Shown one piece after another: positions 1 through 9,094 of a stretch of DNA of 21,039 nucleotides. This DNA is from Basidiobolus meristosporus CBS 931.73. Taxonomy: Eukaryota > Basidiobolomycota > Basidiobolomycetes > Basidiobolales > Basidiobolaceae. The notes under the pieces were generated by a model. It was given only the letters and a program-made list of their open reading frames with translations. It was not told the origin of the DNA and did no database searches. Position 1 is the first letter of the stretch, and each line of letters opens with the position of its first letter. Position numbers and translations under genes: made by a program. Location of the stretch: the NCBI GenBank assembly GCA_002104905.1, contig MCFE01000995.1, positions 1 through 21,039 on the forward strand, in the 5' to 3' direction.

Positions 1-354
1 CTCTTTAGCATTAAGTTCCTGATGGTCCCATAGCATGCTGGGCCTTATGGTGATGGTGCATTAGACTCCGTAGTTTTGTAATAGTCTTGAAGATATTAAA
101 AGTGATAATGAGAACAAGTAGACTGCATTTGCCTAGAGAGGTCCCAAGAACATGGGTACAAGGTTTGGGGCTCATTGGACAACATTGGAGACTTTCATGC
201 TCTGGATACCTGATGTTTTTGGTGAGAATAATCTAAGTAAATCCCAACAGGAGATTTAGTCAGTATTCTCTAGGATTTGTAGGTTGTGATCTGTGTTACT
301 AAATTAGGTGAATGTTAAGTAGGAATTATAGATTTTGCAACACTCCTACTCAAT
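1..354. other. No recognisable gene; possible decayed tail of copia element
   Basis: I see no convincing gene here. On the minus strand a short stretch around 215-290 loosely resembles the region after reverse transcriptase in copia elements, but stops are frequent and the match is too weak to call. The segment is AT-rich and probably transposon debris continuous with the copia relic to its right. Confidence 0.3.
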
Positions 355-2250
355 TAATTGATCACACTGATTAATCCTGATTGTGACCCAAGAAGTCAAA
401 GTTTATCTCCATTGGGGTAGTTGCCAATTTATAGTCTTCCATTTGGTACTTCTTTAGTATATCTTGAATATACTTGGATTGGCTTAGGGTAATAATCTGG
501 GTACCTCTGTCTATGGAGAACTTAATCCCTAAGTAGTAACTGAGTTATCCTAGATTTGACATCTGGAATTTCTTAGATAGGCTGGACTTAATCACTTCTA
601 ATATTGCTAGGTTATTGGCAGCTATAATAAGATCATCCACATATAGAGCTAATAAAGCAGGAAATGCTCTATCTGGCTTATAGTATATACTATAGTCAGC
701 ATTGATGATAGTACCACAAAGTGCTGTATATTTTGTTATTAATTGGATATTTTAGAGTCATATGCATGTCAATTTTGATCCCAAATTGGCACTGTTTGGC
801 ACCCTCTGGCATTCTGTGGCATGATCAGGCACCATCTGACATGCTATGGCACTATTGGGCACTATGATCTGCTAGAATGATGGAATAAGTCTATTCTAAA
901 TAGGTTTTCACATCCATTTGATGAATAAATGACCTATATTTGGCTGCAATAGCCAATATTAATCTGATGGAATTAAACTTGGCTACTGGTGCAAAGATCT
1001 CATTATAGTCAAGCCTTTATTTGAGAATATACTCTGGCCAAAAGTTTTGATTTGTATCTTTCAATTGTACCATCAGCCTTGTATCTTGTCTTGAAGACCC
1101 ATCTGTATCCAATTGATTTTTGGTTGATTAGTAATTTGGCTAAGTCCCAAGTTTGATATTTCATCAGGGCCTGATATTCTTCAGTCATTGCAGAACTCCA
1201 AAGCTTTGTCTGAGGGCTATTTAAGGCCTCTTTTACAGTCTGGGGCTCATCAATATGGACTGAATAGGCACAGGATAAGTTTGTACCCTCATTGATATAG
1301 TAATTTGGGCTATTTCTTGTCCAATTGGATTGCCAGGCATTTTATACTGCAATGATCACTTCTGAGATATTCCTTGGCACTGCTTCAGGCTAAACCATGG
1401 TTTTAGAGTCCTCTGGAGTGAAACATTTTTCATTGTTTTGCTCTGATTCAATCTTGACAATTGGTGGACTTGGGGTCAGATTTTTATCATCATCTGATGT
1501 CAATTTTTGTCAAAATTTTGAATTTTCATCAGAAAACACATCCCTAGACTTGATTAGCTTTTTTGCTTTGGTACTGTAGAGTCTGTATGCATTACTGTCA
1601 TTGCAGTAGCCCCAAAGTATGCATTTTACACTTGGCTCAAATTTTGACTTATTTCCGGGCAGTTTCTTGGCATATGCTGTACTCCCATATATTCTTAGAT
1701 GTTCTAGACTTGGTCTGTATCCATACCATGCTTAAAATAGAGTAGAATCACAAAGTATCTGTATAACTCCTATTTTTAAGGTATACAGCTGCGGCAACTG
1801 ATTCTGCCCAAAAAATCAAAGGATAATTTTTGATCACAGATGATAGATATTGCCATATCAATTACTGATTTGCTTGCATATTCTGCTACTCCACTTTACT
1901 GCGGGGAGTATGGTACAGTAGTCTCTTGCTTTATCCTATGAACTTTGCAGAAGTGGATGAAGAGTTTTAAGGTATATTCTCCACCATTGTCAGAGCATGT
2001 TTTCTTGATTTTTTCACCAGCTCCTCTCTCCACCAAGGCTTTAAGCTCCCTCAACTTAGATAAAGCTTCTTCCTTTCTCTCCATGAAGTAGACCCATGTG
2101 TATCTTGTATAGTCATTAATAAAAGTGATTAAATATTGCATCTTGCATGAGGATAAGTTGTGCATAAGTCTGCACAGATCTGAGTGAGTTGGATCAGTAG
2201 CTTAAATGGCAAATCCATTATCCCTGATCTAGTGTTTTTATAAAATTCAT
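355..2250 (-). pseudogene. Ty1/copia retrotransposon pol relic (integrase and reverse transcriptase)
   Basis: Reading from high to low coordinates, the minus strand encodes a decayed copia polyprotein. The integrase core is an open stretch at 1896-2165 with the catalytic motifs FINDYTRYTWV and SDNGGEYT. An in-frame TAA (1896-1898) follows, then SGVAEYASK, which keeps the third acidic residue. The frame continues through the integrase C-terminal region (a LEHLRIYGSTAYAKK-like stretch near 1700) with a few stops, into the start of reverse transcriptase near 1190-1000 (WSSAMTEEYQAL, IERYKSKLLARVYSQ) and IHQMDVKT near 920. The central part of the reverse transcriptase is lost and replaced by a 10-bp tandem repeat. 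The catalytic ALYVDDLII follows at about 620-650, then YYLGIKFSIDRGTQ and LATTPMEINFDF to about 380. Integrase-before-RT order and motif style identify copia. No LTRs are visible. Stops and at least one frameshift make it inactive. Confidence 0.85.
785..865. repeat. 10-bp tandem repeat, about eight units
   Basis: Eight consecutive decamers fit the pattern ACNNTNTGGC. TGGC or its variants (AGGC, TGAC, GGGC) recur every 10 bases exactly from 787 to 860. The period is not a multiple of three, so the array is non-coding. It sits where the middle of the copia reverse transcriptase should be, between the IHQMDVKT block and the block leading to YVDD. It therefore arose in, or was inserted into, a dead copy. 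Confidence 0.75.
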
Positions 2251-2341
2251 GAGTAGATTTGGCTATTACAGCTGAAAATCTAAATAACAAGAGTTACAGC
2301 TAAATGCAAAAAGATTCCACTTGTTTTGAGCTATGCAATGG

Positions 2342-2590
2342 GGTCAATACAACTGGCAATTGAGGTGCAACTGAAGTTTCAATGAATATAGATCAATCTG
2401 TGTGCATGAAAAGTAATAGAAATGGCTGAGTCATGAAGTAAGGAGTGCAAATAAGAGGCAATAGCCAATTAATGCACACAAACATATGAGGTGACAGAGT
2501 GTTTGGGTTAAAATTCTTTATTCTAAACAATGGCCTATGGCTTGCCAGCTTCACTTCAATTCTGCAATGACTTGGGTGCAATCTCTCTGT
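2342..2590. repeat. Dispersed repeat, copy 1 (matches 17093-17330)
   Basis: This ~250-bp stretch aligns in the same orientation with 17093-17330. Shared landmarks in order are GTCAATA, ACTGGCAATTGA, CAACTGAAGTTTCAA, GCATGAAAAGTAA, AGAAATGG, GAAGTAAGGA, ATAGCCA, TAGAGTGT-like and GGGTGCAAT. By eye the copies are about three-quarters identical, with a gap of ~45 bases in the second one. No conserved protein is obvious. Both copies lie next to transposase-like or relic coding sequence, so this may be transposon non-coding DNA. Confidence 0.55.
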
Positions 2591-2770
2591 TGATTTATAC
2601 CTTCTTGTTATGTGTTGGACTACATGAGCTCCTTTCAACGGGGTATTTTGATATAAATGCAGATTGTAACTATGCTTTTGCTCAATGGTGGTAGTATCAG
2701 TCTCTAGGGCCAGTGTTACATGATGCATCTAGTTATCCATTTATACCATATACATGGTGGGTAGCATCCC
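2591..2770 (-). pseudogene. Fragment of a Tnp2-like transposase N-terminal region
   Basis: The sequence aligns with the transposase segment at 8095-8365 on the same strand. Shared DNA runs from a TATACCAT.TACATGG.AAG.TGCATCCCA-like block (2738-2770 against 8325-8355) through CTCAATGGTGGT (2682-2693 against 8182-8193) to GTTGGACT.CAT.AGCT (about 2610-2630 against 8115-8132). Translated, it gives WYKW and an IKIPR-KELM-SN stretch matching AIPCLRKLMQSN of the better copy. Compared with that copy it has lost the central CVNSC...CPNC portion and carries several stops. It is a separate, more decayed remnant of the same transposase family. Confidence 0.5.
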
Positions 2771-2879
2771 AGAGTGATATTAGCAGTGGATGAAATCTAT
2801 ATAAAAAGTCAAAAAAGCCCAGCTGAATATGCACACCATGTCAGCTAAGTTCCAATTTGTCACACTTGGTAGCTCTAAG

Positions 2880-3330
2880 AGTCTCAGCAACTAGCTCAAC
2901 TGCAGAAGAGCAGTCATTCCGTCCAGGGGGAGACCAGACCAACTGGGACCTATGCTATACCTGGTTATCAGCTCCTGATTTCTTGCACCAGAAAAATGTA
3001 ACTATAAGTATCCCTAAGAAAAAAATTAAGAAAAGGCCAGTAAAATACCATCATAATATCAGCTGAATTTCAAGTTTTTCAAGATAGACAACTCTCAATA
3101 TCTCTGTAGTTAGCTGATGAGCAGGCAAGTAATTGCATGAACCAGGAGGAGACTAGGCCAGATAGCATCCATGCCAAATCTGGTAGTTAGCTGCCCATTA
3201 TTTTCATCACAAATTGCATTTGAAATGTTGAACCAAAAACACCAGCTGAATACTAGCAAAATACCAATAGAATACCAGCAGAATACCAGCTGAAAGTCAG
3301 AAGAATTCCAGGTTTGAGATTTTTCATAGG
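2880..3330. repeat. Degenerate tandem duplication, unit about 215 bp
   Basis: The segment at about 2880-3085 aligns with 3086-3330 in direct orientation. Landmarks: GCAGTCATTCC.TCCAGGGGGAGACCAGACCA (2910 on) against GCAAGTAATTG.ACCAGGAGGAGACTAGGCCA (3124 on). TGGTTATCAGCTCC.GATTT lines up with TGGTAGTTAGCTGCCCATTATT, and AAAATACCATCATAATATCAGCTGAATTTCAAG with the 11-bp repeat block and AGAATTCCAGG. The motif CAGCTGAAT recurs at 2820, 3060, 3243 and 3349. A 69-codon open frame overlaps unit 1, but unit 2 does not preserve it, so I do not call a gene. Confidence 0.45.
3236..3312. repeat. 11-bp minisatellite, about seven units
   Basis: Seven successive 11-mers follow the consensus AGAATACCAGC. 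Units 4 and 5 (3269-3290) are identical; the others differ at a few bases (for example TGAATACTAGC and AAAATACCAAT). The array lies at the end of the second unit of the ~215-bp duplication, and the matching place in the first unit holds only about two units, so it probably expanded after duplication. Confidence 0.65.
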
Positions 3331-4164
3331 GATATGTGGCAGAACTGCCAGCTGAATACTAACAAAACAACATCAAATTGCTGTGGTATATATTGAAAAA
3401 TCAAGGAGTTCTAACTGTTGGATTCTTCATTGGTGCTGTAAGTCCTGAAAGCACTCATTATGGAGTGTAGTGGAGACAAACCATCTTGCTAGCCACTACA
3501 TCATATTGTAACTAGCTAATGAATGAAGAGGCTCACTTTACTTCATATGGTATTTAGTCCTTTTTTCCATGGCTGCTGCCTCTTCATATGTGCAGATCTA
3601 ATCAGCCTGATGCTGAATTGTCTTGTGATGGGAGATAGGGCCAAAAAACAATTATGGACCTTTTTAATATAGCAAATATTTCACTAGCTGAGGTGAGTAT
3701 ATTTGTGCCACATTCTCAATCAGCTCCATTTTTACAAGTTAGCAATTTTGGCTAGATGCAATGATAGAACCATTAGAATACTAGCAGCTCACTTTAAGTG
3801 ATTCAGTGACAGATGAATCACCAAATATGACAATTGTGGCCAACTACTAGCTGTGATCTGTTGTGTTGTGTTATGATTAGTTTGGGGCTTGTTCTACAAT
3901 GTAGAGGCTAATCAACAATATACAACAACTTCAAGTATGCTAATACTAAAATAGTTTATTGGGAGTTTGATATACCAATAGAAGATATAACTTTCACTAA
4001 TTTCCTCAATCTTAGGCTTGAAATATACTGTAGGCAGTGTTTATCACTTCTACAGCAGTGTTCTGGCCTTCTGTCAACTAATGGACTTATTTACTTTTGA
4101 AGTAACTTTTCTTATTTGGAAGTCACTTTCCTTTCTGGGAAAATATTTCCTAATATAGAATTTC
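3331..4164. other. AT-rich stretch with no recognisable gene
   Basis: No open frame of note and no protein motif on either strand. The composition resembles the surrounding decayed transposon DNA. I could not place LTR ends, terminal inverted repeats or target duplications here. Confidence 0.4.
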
Positions 4165-4395
4165 TGAACTCCCCTTTAACCTAAAGGGGTGTGTTGTAGG
4201 AGTCTCTAAAGGTGTCTTTAGACCTGAAGGGGTGTCTTTAGAGTAAAGGGGCTTCTTGTAATGGTCTCTAAAGTGGACTTTACACTAAAGGGGTGCCTAA
4301 AGGGGCTTCTTTAGAGTAAAGAGGTTTCTTAAAGGGGTCTCTAAAGGGGTGTCTAAAGGGGTGTCTTTAGAGTAAAGGGGTTACTTAGAGGGGAT
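4165..4395 (+). repeat. G-rich interspersed minisatellite, core CTAAAGGGGTGTCTTTAGAGT
   Basis: The plus strand carries ten runs of GGGG, nearly all in TAAAGGGG or GAAGGGG context, separated by short blocks such as TGTCTTTAGAG, CTTCTTTAGAG and TCTCTAAA. CTAAAG and CTTTAG alternate, so the array is rich in short inverted repeats as well as direct ones. Unit length varies (about 12 to 30 bases), so it is a composite array rather than a clean tandem repeat. A single opposite-strand CCCCTTTA opens it at 4171. It is non-coding and lies a few hundred bases from the palindrome-ended repeat at 4627-4787, possibly inside the same element. Confidence 0.7.
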
Positions 4396-4626
4396 TTTTC
4401 CAACAGAAAAGTGGTAGTTTCTTGTAGAGCTTAAATTGGATTCTTCTGAGCTTTGCAGGCCGGTTCAAAAGTTACATGCAATCAAAGTCACCATAGTAAT
4501 CCTAGCAATAAGACATAGTATATATAATAATTGGACTCTTTTGGTCATAACTCCTTAAGTACTGCTTCAAATGAGCTGTAATTTGAAACATGTGTTGGCT
4601 ACTACGTGTTCTGTATGACATACATT

Positions 4627-4787
4627 TCCTGGGTGGATTGCTTGTCAGGGTTTGGAGAATTTGTCCTTCAAAGTTGGAAATTTGTGATCTTTCACTTGTG
4701 TGTTACAATAGCAAAAAACAAAATAAAGAAATGAGTGCAAAATTGGTTTAGAGATATTGTAGTAATGGAATACTTTCCATTACCACA
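4627..4787 (+). repeat. Palindrome-ended repeat, left copy (inverted partner at 20879-21039)
   Basis: These 161 bases match the reverse complement of 20879-21039 with about 12 differences (roughly 92% identity by eye). Similarity stops sharply at 4787: the next bases, GATCATTAG, have no counterpart. On the other side it continues to the window edge, so the true length is unknown. The last 30 bases (4758-4787) are a near-perfect palindrome: the stem GTAATGGAA/TTCCATTAC plus flanking TGT/ACA, with a 4-base loop. A sharp common end in two unrelated contexts indicates a mobile element terminus. No coding sequence is seen in it. Confidence 0.75.
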
Positions 4788-5451
4788 GATCATTAGATTA
4801 CATCATATGATATCTTTGTGATTTATAGATGAGAGGCTTACTGCTACTATGATGCAATCTTTTCTACTTGTTTAGAGTACTTAATGAAGGTATTCCTGTT
4901 TGTAGGGCACATTGCTTGAAATTCAACTATGAATACAATATACATCATCTTTGGCCTATATTCATCTGAGCTTACCCTACAAAAAGTGATTTGGTCCTGT
5001 GGGTGAATCCAATCCAGATCAGCCATCAGGATCCTGTTTAGCAACCATCATAATAACAGCAGCTTGGAGTTAGTGGCCCTCCTAAAAACCTTATAACAAG
5101 ATCATGACGGTGTTTTGCTAGTTTTACAACCAAATAAAGGGATAAAACTTGACAATATTTTATTGGTGCTATGACAATATTTGCATGGTATTGCCGCAGT
5201 CATTCAGTACTCTATAGCTATTTTAAGTTGATCCAGTTAGCCAGGACATCCAGTTGCCTTATATGGCAAGAAGCTTGATGGTACTTTGACAGCCTCACAG
5301 CAAGGCTCTAATGGCATCATAGTGGCAGTATGATTGCCTACTGCTTGTTCTATATAAAGCTACCGTCTCAATTTACTAAATAGTAGTTCCTTTTTCTACT
5401 GCCCCTTGTGCATTTCATATATTCCACTGTAGATTCACCTTTCTTTATTTG
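4788..5451. other. Intergenic stretch, no gene identified
   Basis: A 65-codon minus-strand open frame (4847-5044) and a plus-strand TATA-like TATATAAAGC (5351-5360) are present, but neither connects to a recognisable gene. The sequence lies beyond the C-terminal end of the decayed Tnp2 transposase gene and may include its 3' flank and transposon end. I could not identify a matching inverted terminus. Confidence 0.35.
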
Positions 5452-7032
5452 CTACCCACTACTACCTTGGGTATTCCGCATATAATTCAAATCAAAATAA
5501 ACTATGGCCTCCAGCTTACTAACCTCTACAAACACACACACCTGCCACAATTGACATACTTCTATCACCGCAACTTTACGGCTTTTTAGTGTGATACTTG
5601 CAAAGTTGCCATATACCTTGTACTGCTGGTAACATATACATCTTGCAAACATATGCTTGGTTTTTGGCACCTCTGCCATGAATACCTCCTGAATATCTGC
5701 AAAGTACTTGTTGGTACTTGGCCAATATATTCCTTCTCCCTGCTGGATTCTAGTCCCCTTTTTAGGTGCACTCTGGCTTTTGTTTGTGTGAATTCCGTAT
5801 TGAATGATGAAGAAGTTGGCTAGTGACCAAGAGAAATCTGGCATACCTTAGTAGAGTTTCCCTAATAAAAATCAGTTGCTTGTTGCACCCAACCTAACTT
5901 TGCATTACTTAACTGATTGCACATGCATTGGGGCTACATGGCATATTAGTGCCATAGGCATTGGTGTCTCCATATGCACATTTATTGTCAGTATTTTCCA
6001 ACTCTTTCTGGCTGTTCTCCATGTGCCAACTCATCACATCCATGACAGACTTGAAGGTAATATTCTTGATGAGATTGGGATATGGTAATACCTGCAACTT
6101 GATTTGTCTCCTATCTCCCCATACATCTGCTCCATAGGAAACTCCCAAAAGGTGAAGCAAGGCCCAATATTCTCTACACACTATGCAAGAGGGAGTAGAG
6201 AATGGATACTGTAGAGGCAGAGATCTACACATTCAGCTTTATGTTTGAAGTATAGCTGCTCAAATCCTGTCACAAACTCCTCACACAACAGCTGTAAATG
6301 CGTCAAGTTGGCATTGGTGATCTGCTTCTGAATGAATACTTCTACAATATCCACATATGACTCCCAATGCTTCCAATGTACTCTTGGTAGGAATGGCTTC
6401 AGAACACCACTTGAATAAATACATCTCCAGTTCATCCAGTCTTTGCATTTGTATTATTGCATATGAGTATGAATATTAATTGGAGCCCATGGAAAGTACT
6501 TAGGATAGTAGATACTCTGTAATATCTTGCCAATTCTTTCAAATTTCTCTAGTATCTCAAAGGGCTCATTTAGCTTGAAATGCCCCATGTACAACTTGGT
6601 CATCAGTATAGGGTTATTGATGAAAAGCAAATGCATTGCTTGCAGTGGAAAGCTTTTGCTCCAACAGATACCCTCTATCTTGAGTATCTCCAGTTTCCAA
6701 TTGATTACATATTCTGGCCAATGGCTTATAGCTTGCTAATTTTGCTGCAATTGCATGCTTACTTCTCTATGTTTTCTTTGTGGAAAGATGATGTTCTTAG
6801 TGCTGGTATTTTGGTAATAATAATATGTGTGAGTTATGGAGTAAATCCCCTGGATCCAACACATTTGACAGCAATACCATCCATTGTGCCCAGAAAAACC
6901 TGCACTCTTGCTAATGGCTGGGGTATCTCCAATGCAGATAACAATATGTGCTTTTACATGATGGCCCTTTACCTTTATACGCTGTGGTAGGGCAAAAATA
7001 CCTCCCACAGACAAGTTTATTCATATAGCCAT
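5452..7032 (-). pseudogene. Tnp2-like transposase relic, C-terminal block
   Basis: This is the catalytic and C-terminal part of a DDE transposase of the Tnp2/CACTA type (Pfam Transposase_21 is the likely match). In coding order: KAHIVICIGDTPAIS with SGHNGWYCCQMC near 6870-6960, corresponding to the GD-x-PA and H..C..C core. Next is SKSFPLQAMHLLFINN and YMGHFK near 6590-6660, then a W-rich stretch (DWMNW, HWKHWESYV) near 6340-6440. CEEFVTGFEQLYF and YSIHSLLPLA follow at 6185-6290, interrupted by one stop and continuing as GPCFTFWEFPMEQMYG near 6110-6170. That block holds the likely third catalytic acid. The C-terminal domain at 5452-5844 reads KVYGNFASITL and QLWQVCVFVEV. Stops at 6736, about 6450 and 6181, plus frameshifts, show the gene is dead. 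Removing the inserted LTR upstream joins it in frame to the preceding block. Confidence 0.8.
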
Positions 7033-7751
7033 TGTGATATACTTATCCATATTTTATCTTATCAGTATTATCCCTGTATGATGTTTACCCTGATTAGTTA
7101 TTTACATTAGTTATCCAGATGTTATTAAGCTTTGTGACCAGTATATGTATCTACAAAAGGCAAGTACCAGCATCAGTGCCCATGACACATGACCTAGGTT
7201 GGTGTTACCATCCCCACCATTTCAATGCCATATATGGTATTTCTATGTTGCACAGGTTTCAGACTACTGATTCCTGATTGGTTGGATTTGCTCTGCCTTT
7301 CAGAACCTTCCAGGACATTCTTGGCATATTTTTAGCTCATAGTGATGTCATCAAGAATTCCACTGATGCCTAGAATCATCTAGAACCCTGTCATTAGTAA
7401 TCACTTGGCAATCAGGAAAAGTATTTAAGGGAAAGCAATCCCTCATCAATAAATCATCCCTTCTATCAGTAACACTTCTACCATATTGACTAGCAGTTGA
7501 TCACTGCACCTGCCTTCCACAGTACATCTCTGACCTGCCATCAAAGAGCTTTTCAGGGTAGTGCACAAGACACATAGAAACCTTTGGAGACACTTGGAGC
7601 ACCTAGTAAGCTAGAGAAGCAGGAGCTTTTACCATAGTGACATGTTGACAAAGACACCAGCGGTTTAGACACAGAGGTTATTGCACCCATCAGACACCTC
7701 ACACACCTTGAGTTGTGTAGCTTCTCCCAGGAGTACCTCTACACAATCACA
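7033..7751 (+). mobile_element. Probable solo LTR inserted in the transposase gene
   Basis: The 719-bp segment begins TGTGAT and ends ATCACA, a perfect 6-bp inverted terminus with the TG...CA ends expected of an LTR; the match extends to 9 bp counting flanks. Transposase coding similarity stops at one edge (EFCKLSS) and resumes at the other (SVGGIFALPQ). Deleting the segment with one copy of the flanking AT joins the two sides in the same frame with a single stop nearby. Inside, the plus strand has a TATA-like GTATTTAAGG (about 7420) followed by AATAAA (about 7449), the usual LTR promoter and polyadenylation signals. A normal 4-6 bp target duplication is not visible (only AT matches), so a terminal-inverted-repeat element remains possible. 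It is unrelated to the 697-bp LTRs elsewhere in the window. Confidence 0.6.
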
Positions 7752-8397
7752 ATGCTGGAAAGCTTACAAAACTCATCCAGCAACAGATACAGGTAGCTAT
7801 CCAGGTTGGATGGATATTTAGGGCCAGGTACTGGTGAGACTACCATCAGATTATTGCTCTGAGACTGTCAGATGGGTGGCAGACTGTATGATAGGTGGCA
7901 GATCCAAATTGATGAGAATTAGTGGCCAGCTGGACTTGCGTGTAGAGGACTTGTTTAATGAGAATTCATCAAGTGTCAAAGCAAAGGCATGGTCATACAT
8001 AGCTTCAAAGTAGCCCTTGCTTCTTAGCTGTCTGCAATTTTGCCTTCAAATATATTGGATATGTTTGCGCTTGATTGATATTGAGTGCGGTACTATGTAG
8101 CTTTGCAATATTTGTTGGACTGCATCAGCTTCCTCAGACAGGGTATGGCCAGAATATATCCAGAGTGTGAACAATATTTTTCCTCAATGGTGGTGGATTC
8201 CTGACAATTTGGACACATTGCAATGTTAGCATTTTGCAATGTAGATGCCATGCAACTGTTAACACATGCTGGAATCAGGACAGTCTCTGAATTATACACT
8301 GCCAGCCACATGATGGTTGTCCACTTATACCATGTACATGGTAAGTTGCATCCCATATGATTTTGGCAAGAAGTAGTAATAAATCCACAATGACCCC
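7752..8397 (-). pseudogene. Tnp2-like transposase relic, central block
   Basis: In coding order this block begins at the retrotransposon insertion point. It holds a Cys-rich segment, with ACVNSCMAS and AMCPNCQES near 8195-8275, followed by AIPCLRKLMQSNKYC (about 8105-8150). Mushroom Tnp2 transposases have a like-spaced cysteine pair followed by an I-P-R-L-type motif. It continues, shifted in frame, through ISNIFEGK (about 8050) to FALTLDEFSLNK (7950-7985), which retains the acidic residue expected at the first catalytic position. SSWPLILINLDLPP (about 7890-7935) and, after another frameshift, VPGPKYPSNLDSYL (about 7800-7835) follow. All agree in order with the family. There is a stop at 8093 and at least two frame changes. 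Its upstream neighbour is the block at 14315-14853, separated by the chromovirus. Confidence 0.75.
8394..8397. repeat. Target site duplication, left copy (CCCC)
   Basis: The bases abutting the outer TG of the LTR at 8398 are CCCC, matching 14315-14318 after the other LTR. Because the right flank is CCCCC and the left flank ACCCC, the duplication is 4 bp, or 5 bp (ACCCC) if the last A of the LTR is shared. Confidence 0.65.
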
Positions 8398-9094
8398 TGT
8401 TGTATCCAAGAGAAAGTGTGAAAAAACTCTTGAATGGCTTAATTGAACCAAAGGGACAATTAAGTGCAGAATCTTAGAATTGTCAGAGAGTGGCGGAAAT
8501 ATTAGCAGAAAGATTCTGATCTAATATTGGTCTTGGATATAGCTGGGTTGGCTATAAAGAAAATGATATTTGTTTGCTAGGCAGGCTAGGCTTGGTGTTC
8601 TTAGGAGTGCTAGATATACTAGGCTTGGATAGAAACTAGAACTGAATTGTTGGATTCTTATTTTTGCTGAGACAGAATCTTAATTTTGTTGAGACACACA
8701 CTAGACCAAAAGGTTCAGTAAACTTTATTTATACTTTTCAGATCAAGGTGAATTAGTAAGCGCCAAGGGACTGGATTGATTGAAGTCAATTTGGGTGTTC
8801 ATAGGTGCATAAGATAAATGAAAATTACATCATCAATCAACTGATGTCTTGGCAACTGCACAGTGGTTTGATAGATCTCAGATGACTAATCACCTGGGAA
8901 GGCTTGGCAGATAGGTTGATAACATAGTGACCATTTGAAAATAGATCAGGTGTGCTAGCTAAAAATAGATTCTGAGGTGGGATAAAATAAACTGTAACTG
9001 GGATTTGTTATGTTTGGGTTAGGGAAAATCAGTTAGGGTACTAGATTTTCAAATGGAGTAAAATTGGCTAAGTTTTAAATGTTGATGCACAACA
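8398..9094 (-). repeat. 3' LTR of chromovirus copy 1
   Basis: 697 bp, bounded by TGTTG and CAACA, nearly identical to 13618-14314 and 17638-18333. In element sense it holds a TATA box (TATAAATAAAG, reverse complement of about 8723-8733), then 30-45 bases later TCTCAACAAAATT (about 8682-8694), the probable RNA start region. It carries one more A at 8422 and a CG at 8761-8762 where both other LTRs have CA. Confidence 0.92.

Noticed and set aside
2857-3066. 69-codon plus-strand open frame with a Lys-rich end
   Set aside because: It overlaps a degenerate tandem duplication whose second unit does not keep the frame.
4847-5044. 65-codon minus-strand open frame
   Set aside because: No recognisable motif, no repeat elsewhere in the window, and length expected by chance in AT-rich DNA.
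5341-5400. TATA-like TATATAAAGC as an LTR promoter
   Set aside because: No LTR ends, polyadenylation signal or downstream gene could be tied to it.
7641-7799. Plus-strand peptide resembling a retroelement gag start
   Set aside because: It lacks an ATG, is only about 53 codons, and crosses the edge of the probable solo LTR into antisense transposase sequence.
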